Shown: positions 24,154-33,218 of the stretch, in pieces
Layout: each line of letters begins with the position of its first letter
Position numbering within the stretch: the stretch's first letter is position 1
Assembly: GCF_017876755.1 (NCBI RefSeq)
Contig: NZ_JAGIOO010000001.1
Coordinates: 434,001-498,000, forward strand
Origin: Crossiella equi
GTDB lineage: Bacteria; Actinomycetota; Actinomycetes; Mycobacteriales; Pseudonocardiaceae
Direction of reading: 5' to 3'
DNA: 64,000 bases
The notes under the pieces: generated by a model
Seen by the model: only the letters and a program-made list of their open reading frames with translations
The model's database searches: none
What the model was told of the DNA's origin: nothing
Program-made: the position numbers and the translations under genes

Positions 24154-25455
24154 GTGTTGGGATGGCCGGGCGATCACTGGGGTCGTCTGGCGGAGGAGGC
24201 GGCCCTGAGCACGTGGCTGGCGGCGGTGGTCTCGGGTGCGCTGCTCCTCCTGGTCCTGGTGGCCGCCGTGGCCCGCCCCAAGGGCCTGCCCGAGGCGGTG
24301 GTCGCGGTCCCGGCCGCCCTGCTCGCCCTCACGCTCATCCCGGTCTCGCACGCGGTGGACGAGGTCGAACGCCTTGCCCCCGTGGTGGCATTCCTGGCCG
24401 CGGTGCTGGTGCTGGCGAAGCTGTGCGACGACGAGGGCCTGTTCCACGCCTGCGGCGCCTGGCTGGCCCGGCACGCGGCGGGCCGTCCGCGCAAGCTGAT
24501 GGCCGGGGTGTTCGTGCTGGCCTCCGGCATCACCGCCGTGCTCAGCCTGGACGCCACGGTCGTGCTGCTGACCCCGGTCGTGTTCGCCACCGCCACCGGC
24601 GCGGGCATCCGGCCCCGGCCGTCGGTCTACGCCTGCGCGCACCTGTCCAACACGGCCTCCCTGCTGCTGCCGGTGTCGAACCTGACCAACCTGCTCGCCT
24701 TCAGCACCAGCGGCCTGGGCTTCACCCACTTCGCCGCGCTGATGGCCGCGCCCTGGCTGGTCGCGATCGGCGTGGAGTACCTGGTGTTCCGCCGCTTCTT
24801 CGCCGCCGACCTCACCGCGCCGGCCGAGGTCCCGCCCAGCGCCGAACCCCGGGAGGTGCCGGTCTTCGCGCTGACCACCCTGCTGGCCACGCTCGCAGGT
24901 TTTGTGGTCGCCTCGGCGGTCGGCGTCGACCCGGCCTGGGCCGCCGCGGCGGGCGCCCTGGTGCTGGCGGTGCGCGCGCTGGCCCGGAGGCACACGAGCC
25001 TGGGCGGCATCGTGCGCTCGGCCTCGCTGCCGTTCCTGGCGTTCGTGCTCGCACTGGGCGTGGTCGTGCGGGCGGTGGTGGACAACGGCCTGGGCGACGC
25101 GCTGGGTGCGCTCATCCCGTCCGGCAGCGGCCTGCTCGCCCTGCTCGGGCTCGCCGCCCTGGCCGCCGGGCTGGCCAACGTGATCAACAACCTGCCCGCG
25201 GTGCTGGTGCTGTTGCCGCTGGTCGCGGCGGGTGGGCCCGCGCCGGTCCTGGCGGTGCTGCTGGGCGTGAACATCGGGCCCAACCTCACCTACGCGGGCT
25301 CACTGGCCACGCTGCTGTGGCGGCGGATCGTGCACCAGCACTCCCACGACGTGCGGCTGCGCGAGTTCACCGCGCTCGGCGTGCTCACCGTGCCCGCGAG
25401 TCTCGCCCTGTCCGTCGTGGCGCTGTGGCTGTCGGTGCTGGTGTTCGGCACCTGA
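24154..25455 (+). CDS. ArsB/SLC13-family anion or Na+/H+ transporter
   Basis: This protein of about 433 residues has 10-12 hydrophobic helices across its length and family motifs such as FVLASGITAVLSLDATVVLLTPV and NVINNLPAVLVLLPLV, the two inverted re-entrant regions of the ion transporter superfamily (ArsB, NhaD, CitM, SLC13). No arsenic genes are nearby, so arsenite export is not supported; organic acid or sodium transport is equally possible. GTG 24154 is a tentative start with no strong ribosome-binding site. Confidence 0.85.
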   Translation: MLGWPGDHWGRLAEEAALSTWLAAVVSGALLLLVLVAAVARPKGLPEAVVAVPAALLALTLIPVSHAVDEVERLAPVVAFLAAVLVLAKLCDDEGLFHACGAWLARHAAGRPRKLMAGVFVLASGITAVLSLDATVVLLTPVVFATATGAGIRPRPSVYACAHLSNTASLLLPVSNLTNLLAFSTSGLGFTHFAALMAAPWLVAIGVEYLVFRRFFAADLTAPAEVPPSAEPREVPVFALTTLLATLAGFVVASAVGVDPAWAAAAGALVLAVRALARRHTSLGGIVRSASLPFLAFVLALGVVVRAVVDNGLGDALGALIPSGSGLLALLGLAALAAGLANVINNLPAVLVLLPLVAAGGPAPVLAVLLGVNIGPNLTYAGSLATLLWRRIVHQHSHDVRLREFTALGVLTVPASLALSVVALWLSVLVFGT

Positions 25456-25499
25456 CCGCGACTGACCGAAGTGGACGTTCCGGGTCTTGGCAAAAGGGC

Positions 25500-25530
25500 T
25501 GTCCAACCGCGGTTCCGGGTGTCCAACCGC
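25500..25530. repeat. Direct repeat upstream of the secreted WbsX-like gene
   Basis: TGTCCAACCGC occurs at 25500-25510 and again at 25520-25530, two DNA turns apart; the first overlaps the palindrome AACCGCGGTT (25505-25514), the second the imperfect AACCGCAGTT. They lie 65-95 bases before the start of the next gene and may be regulator sites. Confidence 0.45.
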
Positions 25531-25594
25531 AGTTGTCCACAGGCCCGCCAGCACGGAGTTGCGCTCGCCGACACCGCCGGAGAATGCTGCTCCC

Positions 25595-27259
25595 GTGGTC
25601 CTCTCCCGCCTGGTGCTCGCCCTGAGCCTGCTCGCCGTCCTGCTGGTCGGCGCCCCGCCGCCGCCCGCGGTGGCCGCCGCCTCCGCCGCCGCGTCCGAAG
25701 CCAAGGTCACCGACCCGGTCCCGCTGCTGGAGTACCGCACGGCGGGCCAGGTGGGCTGGTTCTGGACGCTCTCGCAGGCCGAGGGGGCCTCGGCCGAGGG
25801 CCAGCACGGGTTCACCCGGCAGGCCACCCGGCTGGGCTACCTGCGGCGGCAGGCCTTCCCGGGCAGCCAGCCGCTGTACCGCCTGCGGGTGGCCGACCGG
25901 TCGGCCTACCTGGTCACCGCCTCGGCCGGCGAGCGGCAGAGCCTGCTCGACTCCGGGCGGTTCGTCGAGGGCGGCGTGATCGGGCACGCGGCGGCCACCC
26001 GGCAGCCGGGCACCGAGGTGCTGTACCGCATGTCCAACGGCGCGGAGTGGCGTGTGGTCCCGGCCGCGCGGCAGGCCGAGTTTACCGGCCGCGGCTACCG
26101 CACCGACGGGCCGCTGGGCTACGTCTGGCCCGCCTTCCACCGGGTGGGCGCGGTGTACTTCGGCACGTTCGACGCGCAGGGCAACCAGGCGATGCTGGCC
26201 AACACCAAGCGCGTGTACAACCGCGACAACGACTGGTGGGGCGGCCTGCGCGACTTCGCGGGGGCCGGGGTGCCGCGCAACGCCTGGCACTGGCCGGAGG
26301 AGGACTTCGCCGACCGCGAACCGGCCATCGGCTACTACGACGACGCCCAGCCGGACACGCTGCGCAAGCACGTCGCCCAGGCCACCGGTGCGGGCCTGCG
26401 GTACTTCAGCTTCTACTGGTACTGGAACCCGGCCAACGGGGGCGGTGAGAACTACGCGGCGGGCCTGCGGGCCTTCCTGGCGGCGGCCAACCGCACGGAC
26501 ATCAGCTTCAACGTGCTGCCCTGTCTGCACCCGTGGCGCGACGGCCCGGTGGAGCTGAAGCTGCCCGAGGACCAGATCACCAAGGCGGCCAACCTCCTCG
26601 TCGACACCTACCTCACCCAGCCGAACTACCTGCGGGCCAACGACGGCCGCCCGATCCTGAGCGTCTGCGACGCGCGGGGCATCGGCCGGGGCACCGCGAC
26701 CGCCCCGCACACCGAGGACACCCGCCGCTTCACCGACGCGATCCGGGCGAGGGCAAGGGAGAAGCTGGGCGAAGAGGTCCTGCTCACCCTCAACGGCGTT
26801 CCCCCGACCGCCACGGGCTTCGACGGCAGCGACTGCCTGGGCCAGTTCGACAACTCCCGCTCCTACCAGCGCTACGCGGACAACCAGCGCGCCTTCTTCC
26901 GCAACTACCCAGGCACCCTCATCCGCTGCGCCACCTCCGACTTCGACGAACGCCCCCGCATCGCGATCGCGATCCCGGACCCGGGCCCCGACCCGGACAA
27001 GCTCCGCCAAAGCTTCCGCTGGTACCCGGACGCCGACCTCCCGGCCTTCGAACGCCTCCTCACCACGATCCGCACCGACATCACCGAATCCACCCGTCCC
27101 TCCACAGTGGACAACTTCATCTCCCTGTACGCCTGGAACGAATGGCACGAAGGCGGCTTCATCGAACCCAACAGACGCGACGGCTGCGCCTACCTGGACG
27201 CCGTCCGCCGCCAACTGAACCTCACCACGGGCCAGGGCTGCACCGCCAACCCGAGCTGA
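25595..27259 (+). CDS. Secreted GH99/WbsX-like glycosidase with lectin-like repeats
   Basis: This 554-residue protein starts with a Sec signal (LVLALSLLAVLLVGAPPPPAVA). Two DUF5648-like repeats follow (about 40-135: PLYRLRVADRSAYLVTAS, then EVLYRMSNGAEWRV), a fold used in carbohydrate or surface binding. The rest is a GH99-like/WbsX domain: AIGYYDDAQPDTLRKHVAQA, YFSFYWYWN, and the C-terminal YAWNEWHEGGFIEPN motif with the candidate catalytic acid. It should act outside the cell on a polysaccharide. GTG 25595 is chosen because it puts the signal at the N-terminus; the open frame extends upstream without coding character. A hairpin follows the stop. Confidence 0.85.
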   Translation: MVLSRLVLALSLLAVLLVGAPPPPAVAAASAAASEAKVTDPVPLLEYRTAGQVGWFWTLSQAEGASAEGQHGFTRQATRLGYLRRQAFPGSQPLYRLRVADRSAYLVTASAGERQSLLDSGRFVEGGVIGHAAATRQPGTEVLYRMSNGAEWRVVPAARQAEFTGRGYRTDGPLGYVWPAFHRVGAVYFGTFDAQGNQAMLANTKRVYNRDNDWWGGLRDFAGAGVPRNAWHWPEEDFADREPAIGYYDDAQPDTLRKHVAQATGAGLRYFSFYWYWNPANGGGENYAAGLRAFLAAANRTDISFNVLPCLHPWRDGPVELKLPEDQITKAANLLVDTYLTQPNYLRANDGRPILSVCDARGIGRGTATAPHTEDTRRFTDAIRARAREKLGEEVLLTLNGVPPTATGFDGSDCLGQFDNSRSYQRYADNQRAFFRNYPGTLIRCATSDFDERPRIAIAIPDPGPDPDKLRQSFRWYPDADLPAFERLLTTIRTDITESTRPSTVDNFISLYAWNEWHEGGFIEPNRRDGCAYLDAVRRQLNLTTGQGCTANPS

Positions 27260-27280
27260 CCCCACCCAACCCGATGCCCC

Positions 27281-27329
27281 GGCTTCCGGATGCCAGTGCT
27301 GGAACTGCTCGCCCCGGCACCCGGAAGCC
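27281..27329 (+). terminator. Hairpin after the WbsX-like gene
   Basis: GGCTTCCGGATGCC (27281-27294) pairs with GGCACCCGGAAGCC (27316-27329) with a single mismatch and a 21-base loop, starting 22 bases after the stop. There is no T-run. It is a plausible terminator. Confidence 0.55.
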
Positions 27330-27449
27330 CGCGACGGAAGGCCGTCAGACGGGGTGCCGGGTCCTGCGGTCACCGCCGCCCACGACCCGCCGCCGGTCCT
27401 GCCCGACGAGTTCCGACCGAGCGCGGATGTCGTCCACGAGGTCCCCTGG

Positions 27450-28256
27450 TCACCGGGTGTGGGACGGCCACACCAGCCCGGTCAGCGGAACGCCGTGCAG
27501 GTCCGCCTCAGTGCGATCTTCCCGCGCGCCGTCGGCGAGAGCCCGCCCCACCACTTCCACCGCCGTCCGGAGATCCGCCGGTGGAGCGGCCAGCACCTCT
27601 TCCCGCAACCGCCGCGCCTCACCGCAAGACCACACCAGCACCTCGGCGGAAGGCACACCCGACCGAGCACTCCGGCAACCCAAGATGAAGTGCCCCACGC
27701 AGCTCGCCCCTGGAGAAGTGGCCGGAGGTGGGTGAGGACGCACCAGGCCTTCGCCGCCCGGCCACGTCGTGGCGGTCAGAGTGGGCCTTGTGGGGGAACC
27801 AGATGTGTGTCCTCAGTCTGACCGCGGCTGGTCGCACGGCCAGCCGGAGCGCGTAGCCGGTGAGCACGCCGTGGCTTCCGCTCCCCCATCGGCACCGGGC
27901 GCAGGAGCAGCTCGTCGTCGCCTCGGCGCAGCCACTCATCGATGTTGTGCGCCTGCATTGGGTGCTGGCGGATGGCCTCCTGGGACGAACCCAGCGCTTC
28001 GGCATCCCGCCCAACGCCCGCACCAGGTCGAGCTCCAGCTCCCAGCCCTCGATGTCTCCGCCCCTCAGCAGAGGCGTGGGTGGCAGCGGGTCGACCGGGG
28101 TCCCGCGCTGGTTGAGCCGCGGCCGAATGAGGGCACGACCCGATGCGCCCACGCCCGCGGGTGTTCCAAGCCGCACCGGCTCTGGCAGGACATGGTCAGG
28201 GTGTCGCAGAACCGGGCGAACTCCGCCGCAGTGGTCAGGACCGAGGCACTGACCAC
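27450..28256 (-). pseudogene. Decayed minus-strand gene, several frameshifts
   Basis: The 1.1 kb between two secreted-protein genes has no intact long gene. On the minus strand, protein-like pieces with GC-rich third positions occur in changing frames: SVLTTAAEFARFCDTL (near 28250-28200), RGGDIEGWELELDLVRALGG (near 28070-28010), QAHNIDEWLRRGDDELLLRP (near 27955-27895) and RREEVLAAPPADLRTAVE-like sequence ending at 27450. I read this as one or two broken genes rather than noncoding DNA. I do not recognise the family. The last piece alone (GTG at 27656 to 27450) could be a 68-residue protein. Confidence 0.35.
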
Positions 28257-28358
28257 GGTGACTGATGGTGCGGACCGGAGCTGTTCATCGGCGGCGAGGT
28301 CATGGCGGAGAGCCGTCCGAGCTGGATCCCGCGAAGGCGGTTCACTCGTTCGAGTGAG

Positions 28359-29342
28359 TCAGAACGTCCGGTAGTACATCAGCTGACCGGCCTCGCCCGG
28401 AGCGGAGTTCTCCGACGGGATGAACAACGACACGAACACCGCCTGGCGGCCGTCCGGGGCGCGGAGGACGGTGGCGGCCGGGTTGGCGAAGGCCTGGCTG
28501 CCGCCGTTGGTGCGGATCGTGACGCGGTCGGCGTTGCCCGTGGACTGGTCGAACAGGAAGGGGCGCCAGCTGCCGAAGTCGCCCGGGGTGTACTGGCCCT
28601 CGAAGAAGGTGTAGGGGAAGCCGCGGAAGGTGAGGTTGTCGCGGTCGCCGATGTTGCCCCGGACGCCCCAGTGCAGCATCGCGTCGTCGACCTTCGGTTG
28701 TGGGGCTGTGGTCCAGGTGCGGAAGTTGGTCAGGGTTGCCCGCAGCTGGCGGTCCACCTGGCAGTTGGCGTAGTAGTGGCCGCCCAGGTCGATCGTGGAG
28801 TGGTCGATGTCCGGGGAGAGCTGGACCGCGTAGATGTTCGGGGTGCCTTCCGCGCACGTGGAGAGGCGGCGGGGGGCGTGGAAGGTGCGGAACGGGCGGG
28901 CCGCCAGGAGGTCCGCGCGGGTGGCGAAGTACTGCAACGCGATGTGGTTGGCCGGGTCCTGTTCCCAGGCCACCAGGTAGGCGTCGTTCGGGAGCTCACG
29001 GATGGTCGGCTGGTGGGTGCCCGCGCCGAAGTCCGCCCGGTGGGTCCAGTCCAGGAGGTTGGCCGAGGTGGCCACCGCCGCGTGGAAGCGGCCGTCTGGC
29101 AACAGGGTGTGGTAGACGGCCAGGTAGGCACCCGTGCGGTCCTGGATCACCTTGGCCGTGTCCATCGAACGGCCCAGGCTGTCCCGGACGGAGTAGCGGC
29201 GGGCCGTCGCGCCCACCACGTTCTCGACCAGGCCGCGCAGTTCGAAACGCGGGGCGTCGGAGGGGGGTGGGCCGGCTTGGGCGTGGGCCGCCGGTGTCAA
29301 GGCGGAGAGCAGGAACACGACAAGCACCAGCGCGGAACGCAC
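28359..29342 (-). CDS. Secreted beta-propeller protein, GH43-like
   Basis: This 327-residue protein has a Sec signal (MRSALVLVVFLLSALTPAAHA). Its body repeats blade-like units (YLAVYHTLLPDGRFHAAVATS, DWTHRADFGAGTHQPTIREL, AYLVAWEQDP, GGHYYANCQVDRQL) as in five-bladed GH43/GH32/arabinanase-type propellers. Catalytic acids cannot be placed with confidence. The GTG start follows GGAGGAG. It diverges from a thaumatin-like gene by 90 bases and, with the WbsX-like protein, points to action on extracellular polysaccharide. Confidence 0.8.
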   Translation of the reverse strand: MRSALVLVVFLLSALTPAAHAQAGPPPSDAPRFELRGLVENVVGATARRYSVRDSLGRSMDTAKVIQDRTGAYLAVYHTLLPDGRFHAAVATSANLLDWTHRADFGAGTHQPTIRELPNDAYLVAWEQDPANHIALQYFATRADLLAARPFRTFHAPRRLSTCAEGTPNIYAVQLSPDIDHSTIDLGGHYYANCQVDRQLRATLTNFRTWTTAPQPKVDDAMLHWGVRGNIGDRDNLTFRGFPYTFFEGQYTPGDFGSWRPFLFDQSTGNADRVTIRTNGGSQAFANPAATVLRAPDGRQAVFVSLFIPSENSAPGEAGQLMYYRTF

Positions 29343-29432
29343 GGGTTCTCCTCCACTGGGCGGGGAACTGGCGGGTAGGCGTCAGCCAAAGATTGGAAGT
29401 GGCGTCGACAGTCTGGCGCCGGTGGCACGCCA

Positions 29433-30182
29433 ATGGGAAGCATGCCTCGACCACTCCGGTCCGCAGCGGCCGTCCTCCTCACCCTGTTGAGCGTCCTCGC
29501 CTTCGGCGGCGGGCAGGCCTCGGCCGCGCCGCCCTACTCGGTCACCCTCGTCAACAACACCGGTGGCACCATCTGGATCGGCACCACCGTCAACGCCGAC
29601 GGCTCCCAGAACCTGCGCAACCTGCCCACCCTGGCCAACGGCCAGTCCGCGACCGTGCAGATCCCGCTCGGCCCGCAGAACCATTGGCGCGGCAAGTTCT
29701 TCGCCCGCCAGCACTGTTCGGGCACCCCCGGGTCGACCTTCTCCTGCCTGGTCGGCGACTGTGGCAACCAGCCGGGCTACTGCACGGTCGGCGACCAGCC
29801 CGCCAGCCTGGCCGAGTTCAACTTCGACCCCAAGGACCGCCTGGCGCCCTGGTACAACGTCAGCTACGTCAACGCGGTCAACGTGCCCATCACCATCCGC
29901 CCGGACAACGGTCCGCCGCCGAGCGGCCAGTTCTGCGGCACCGCGGGCTGCCCGGGCAAGCTGCTGCCGGTGTGCCCGCCGGAGAACCTGCGCCGCCACC
30001 CGGGCACCGGCGCGCCGATGAACTGCGTCAACCCCAACCGCGACGCGAAGACCAACTACAGCAACGCGGTCGCGCGTGCCTGCCCGAAGGCCTACAGCTG
30101 GTCCAAGCACGACACCGAGCCGGGCAACCAGGTCATGTACGTGTGCACCGACTGCAACAAGATGACCATCACCTTCCACTGA
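29433..30182 (+). CDS. Secreted thaumatin-like protein
   Basis: This 249-residue protein has a Sec signal (LRSAAAVLLTLLSVLAFGGG...ASA) and thaumatin-family features: VTLVNNTGGTIWIGTTVN at the mature start, many Cys in pairs (FSCLVGDCGNQPGYC, GKLLPVCPPENLRR, YVCTDCNKMTITFH) and PLGPQNHWRGKFFARQHC. Plant homologues are antifungal or glucan-binding; bacterial ones are poorly characterised. ATG 29442 is an alternative start nine bases in. The last 14 bases overlap the convergent regulator gene. Confidence 0.85.
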   Translation: MGSMPRPLRSAAAVLLTLLSVLAFGGGQASAAPPYSVTLVNNTGGTIWIGTTVNADGSQNLRNLPTLANGQSATVQIPLGPQNHWRGKFFARQHCSGTPGSTFSCLVGDCGNQPGYCTVGDQPASLAEFNFDPKDRLAPWYNVSYVNAVNVPITIRPDNGPPPSGQFCGTAGCPGKLLPVCPPENLRRHPGTGAPMNCVNPNRDAKTNYSNAVARACPKAYSWSKHDTEPGNQVMYVCTDCNKMTITFH

Positions 30183-31011
30183 GGCGCCGCGGACTCCGCT
30201 CGGCCACCACCTGGGCGCGGAGCGAGTCGAGTGCGCGGGCCGTCGCCGAGCCCGGCGCGGCGTGGTAGATCGCCAGGATCTGCCCGTCCGTGTCGGCCAG
30301 CGGCAGCTTCTCCCGGCGCAGCTCGAGCTCGCCCGCGCTCGGGTGGTGAAGCACCATCACCCCACCGGCCAGCTCGGTGACGTCGTGCCGCGCCCACAGC
30401 CGCCGGAACGTGTCGCTGGCCAGCGACAGCTCGCCGACCAGCGCCACGATCCGGGGGTCGTCCACCTCGCTGCCCACCGACGCGCGGAACCCGGCGACCA
30501 AGGCCCGGGCGGCGCGCTCCCAGTCGCGGATCAGGGCCTGCTCGGCCGGGTCGAGGAAGACCGACCGCAGCCGGTTCTCCCCCGGCCGGATGCTCGGTGA
30601 CACCGCCGTGGCCAGCGGGTTCGCCGCGAGCACGTCGAAGCCCCGGCTCTCCACGAACGCGGGCAGGTTGATCGTGTCCAGCAGCTGCCGGATCCCGGCG
30701 GGCACCACCTCCCGGCGCGCGCGGCGCGCGGCCGGGCGGTCCGAGCACAGGCTGCGCAGGTGCCGCGCGGCGGCCTCGTCCAGCCGGAAGACCCGGCCCA
30801 GCGCGTCCAGCACCTGGGGTGAGGGGTTGCGGTCGCGGCCCTGTTCCAGGCGCAGGTAGTAGTCGGCGCTGATCCCGGCCAGGGTGGCGACCTCCTCGCG
30901 GCGCAGCCCGGGGGTGCGGCGCACGCCCACCACCCGCAGCCCGGCCTGGGCCGGGTCGATCAGCTCACGCCGCGCCCGCAGGTACTCCCCGAGTGCGTTC
31001 GACCTGGTCAC
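30169..31011 (-). CDS. XRE-family regulator with MmyB-like ligand domain
   Basis: This 280-residue protein has an N-terminal helix-turn-helix (LGEYLRARRELI, RRTPGLRREEVATLAGISADYYLRLEQGR) and a C-terminal PAS-like MmyB domain (about 100-275: INLPAFVESRGFDVLAANPLA, FRRLWARHDV, LELRREKLPLADTDGQ). This is a very common actinobacterial repressor type, often next to the genes it controls. Proximity suggests the thaumatin-like or efflux remnants, without direct evidence. Confidence 0.93.
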   Translation of the reverse strand: MTRSNALGEYLRARRELIDPAQAGLRVVGVRRTPGLRREEVATLAGISADYYLRLEQGRDRNPSPQVLDALGRVFRLDEAAARHLRSLCSDRPAARRARREVVPAGIRQLLDTINLPAFVESRGFDVLAANPLATAVSPSIRPGENRLRSVFLDPAEQALIRDWERAARALVAGFRASVGSEVDDPRIVALVGELSLASDTFRRLWARHDVTELAGGVMVLHHPSAGELELRREKLPLADTDGQILAIYHAAPGSATARALDSLRAQVVAERSPRRLSGR

Positions 31012-31577
31012 ACCCCGATCGTACGAGCCGGGGCGCCGTCCTGCCTGGTCCCCTCACCCCCAGGCTGTGTCACCGGCCGGGGCGCGGCAGCACCTTGGTC
31101 CAGCCGTCCTCGCGGTTGTCGAAGCCGTTCCAGGATGGAGACCACCATGGTGCTGGCCACGCCCACACCGCCGACCAGCAGCGCCACCCCGGCCAGGCCG
31201 GGGAACAGGCCGGAGAAGGTGGTCTCGGTGATGCGCTTGGCGGCCAGGGCCTCCGACTGGCGGCTGACCTCGATGCGCGCCGGGTTCTCCGGGAACACGG
31301 TGGCGGCCAGCACGCGCCGCACGGCTTCCAGGCGGCCCTCGACCGCGCGCACGTAGACCACGGTCGGGTGACCGTCGAAGCCGAGCCACTGCCGGGCGGC
31401 CTGCCAGCCGACCAGCACGGACCGCTCCACCTCCGGCGCGAGCGGGGCGGCGGCGCGGATGCCGACCACGGTGAACCAGCGGTCGCCCAGCCACACCACG
31501 GGAACGCGGGCCGAGGCGAGGCCGGTGAGGCCGAGGGCGAGGAGGTCGCGCGGGCCCAGGCGGACGGGGTCGGTCAC
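31008..31577 (-). pseudogene. Decayed MacB/FtsX-type ABC permease
   Basis: The frame begins [20 protein letters not shown] as in MacB-like permeases, then jumps directly to VPVVWLGDRWFTVVGI, part of the extracellular domain, so the first transmembrane helix and about 200 residues are missing. It continues through VSRQSEALAAKRITE and LAGVALLVGGVGVASTMVVSILER, the second membrane segment, and then becomes unrelated sequence, losing the last two helices. The start overlaps the ATPase stop (GTGA). It cannot form a working permease. Confidence 0.8.
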
Positions 31578-32260
31578 CGCGGCACTCCCGCGTACGGGTC
31601 CGCCTGGATCCGCCCGTCGCGCAGCTCCACCTGCCGGGGCAGGGCCGCCGCCAGCTCCCGGTCGTGCGTGATGATCGCGATGGTCGCGCCGTCCCGGTTC
31701 AGCTCGCGCAGCAGCTCCACGATGGCCTCCCCGGTGGCGCTGTCCAGGGCGCCGGTGGGCTCGTCGGCGAGCACGATCGCGGGTTCGCCGACCAGGGCCC
31801 GCGCGATGGCCACCCGCTGCTTCTCCCCACCCGACAGCTCGTGCGGCCGGTGGCTCGCCCGGTGGGCCAGGCCGACCCGTGCCAGGGCGGCCAGGGCCCG
31901 GGGGCGGCGGTCGCGGCGCGGGACACCGGCGTAGAGCATGCCGGTGGTGACGTTGTCCACGGCGGAGGCGCCCTCGTTGAGGTGGAACTGCTGGAAGACG
32001 AAGCCGATGCGGCGGGCGCGCAACGCGGACAGCTTGCGGTCGGACAGCTCCGCGACGTTCTGTCCGTCGAGCTGGAGCACACCCTCGCTGGGGCGGTCCA
32101 GGGTGCCCATCAGGTGCAGCATCGTGGACTTGCCCGAGCCGGAGGGGCCGACGATGGCGAGCAGCTCGCCGGGCCACACATCCAGGGACACCCGGTCCAG
32201 GGCGCGCACCCCGCCGGGGTACTCCTTGCTCACCTCGTGCAGGGACAGCACCGGGCTCAC
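31574..32260 (-). CDS. MacB-type ABC transporter ATP-binding protein
   Basis: This 228-residue ATPase is complete: Walker [11 protein letters not shown]-loop VFQQFHLNE, signature [15 protein letters not shown], Walker [14 protein letters not shown] and the H-loop IITHDREL. It matches LolD/MacB-class ATPases that work with FtsX-type permeases and periplasmic adaptors. GTG 32260 follows GGAAGGAA; ATG 32293 overlaps the adaptor stop and is an alternative. The gene is intact, but its permease partner and adaptor are damaged, so it may be an orphan on the way to loss. Confidence 0.9.
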   Translation of the reverse strand: MSPVLSLHEVSKEYPGGVRALDRVSLDVWPGELLAIVGPSGSGKSTMLHLMGTLDRPSEGVLQLDGQNVAELSDRKLSALRARRIGFVFQQFHLNEGASAVDNVTTGMLYAGVPRRDRRPRALAALARVGLAHRASHRPHELSGGEKQRVAIARALVGEPAIVLADEPTGALDSATGEAIVELLRELNRDGATIAIITHDRELAAALPRQVELRDGRIQADPYAGVPR

Positions 32261-32289
32261 TGGTGTTCCTTCCGATCCTGGGATGGGGT

Positions 32290-32808
32290 TCATGCGGCGC
32301 GGACGACCTTCTGGCCCTCGGCCAGTCCCTCGCCGGTGATCTCGACCTGCTGGCCCGCGAACAGGCCGGTGCGCACGGCGACCAGGCGGGTCCTGCCCGG
32401 TTCGACCACCTGCAACGCGTAGCCGCCCTCGCTCAGGGCCAGCGGCGCGGCGACCGGGACGGCCAGCACGCCGGTGCGGCTCTCGCCGGTGATCAGCACG
32501 TCGAGCTGGCCCGAGTCGGTCTCGCCCAGGCCGTTCGGGTCGTCCACCGCGGACGTGGCGGTCAGCCGGGCCCCGCCACCCTCGGGGCCAGCCGGGGCCG
32601 GGGTCAGGGTGCGGACCGTGCCCCGGGACCGGGTGCCGTTGGGCAGGCGCAGGTCGGCCTTGGTGTCCGGCCCCGGCACCGCTGTGTCCACTGTGGACGG
32701 GTCGATGGTCGCGGTGACCGAGCGGTCGGTGCCGGTGCAGGTGAACAGGCCGCCCGCGGTGAGCACCAGCAGCGCGGTCAGCACGCCCAGGAGCCACTTG
32801 TGTCTCAT
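32290..32808 (-). CDS. Shortened efflux adaptor (HlyD/MacA-like)
   Basis: This 172-residue protein starts with a membrane anchor ([19 protein letters not shown]). The rest corresponds only to the beta-barrel and membrane-proximal part of MacA-like adaptors ([46 protein letters not shown]). The biotinyl-lipoyl and coiled-coil parts are absent; normal actinobacterial adaptors are around 300-400 residues. Either a strongly reduced adaptor or a pseudogene. It overlaps the start of the ATPase frame. Confidence 0.65.
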   Translation of the reverse strand: MRHKWLLGVLTALLVLTAGGLFTCTGTDRSVTATIDPSTVDTAVPGPDTKADLRLPNGTRSRGTVRTLTPAPAGPEGGGARLTATSAVDDPNGLGETDSGQLDVLITGESRTGVLAVPVAAPLALSEGGYALQVVEPGRTRLVAVRTGLFAGQQVEITGEGLAEGQKVVRAA

Positions 32809-32844
32809 GCGCCTGAGCTTGCCGGGCTGATGTGAAGAACCTGT

Positions 32845-33091
32845 TCAGGAGCTGTTCTGGTCCGGTGAGGGTGGCTTGGGCAGGCGGATGGTGAACGAGC
32901 TGCCCAGGCCCCGGGTGCTGGCCGCGGTGACCGTTGAACCGGCGGCCGCGCCACTGCTCGGAGCGGCCTGGGCGCTGGTCTCGCCGGTGCGCGGGGAGGC
33001 GACGTCCTGGGACGGGGCCGGGGGCTCGGCCTGACCGCAGGCGGCCAGCGAGCAGCGCGGTCAGGGTGAGGACGGCCTTCTTCGGGTGCAT
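32845..33091 (-). pseudogene. Lipoprotein gene broken by a frameshift at its signal peptide
   Basis: ATG 33091 gives [16 protein letters not shown], a clear signal peptide start, but the lipobox [14 protein letters not shown] lies one frame over and continues to a stop at 32845 (ending [18 protein letters not shown]). A one-base change near 33050 would join them into an ordinary lipoprotein of about 80 residues. A stop just upstream in the second frame rules out a separate start. This is either real decay or a sequencing error. It heads the efflux locus. Confidence 0.65.
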
Positions 33092-33218
33092 GGCCGGCAC
33101 TCTGCCGAACGGATGCGAAAAAGCCGGGTAGAGCCGCTGTGGGCGCGCTCACGGGGTCCGGACCCGAAGAGCGGGCGTACTCTCATCGTGCGAGTCAACT
33201 TTCACAAAGGAGTTCGTC

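Noticed and set aside
31574-33100. Single 508-codon minus-strand protein covering the ATPase and upstream genes
   Set aside because: Only the last 228 codons encode the ATPase; the rest is out-of-frame reading of the adaptor and the broken lipoprotein.
33130-33150. GGGTAG upstream of the alpha/beta-hydrolase
   Set aside because: No matching -35 box at 14-16 bases; likely chance.
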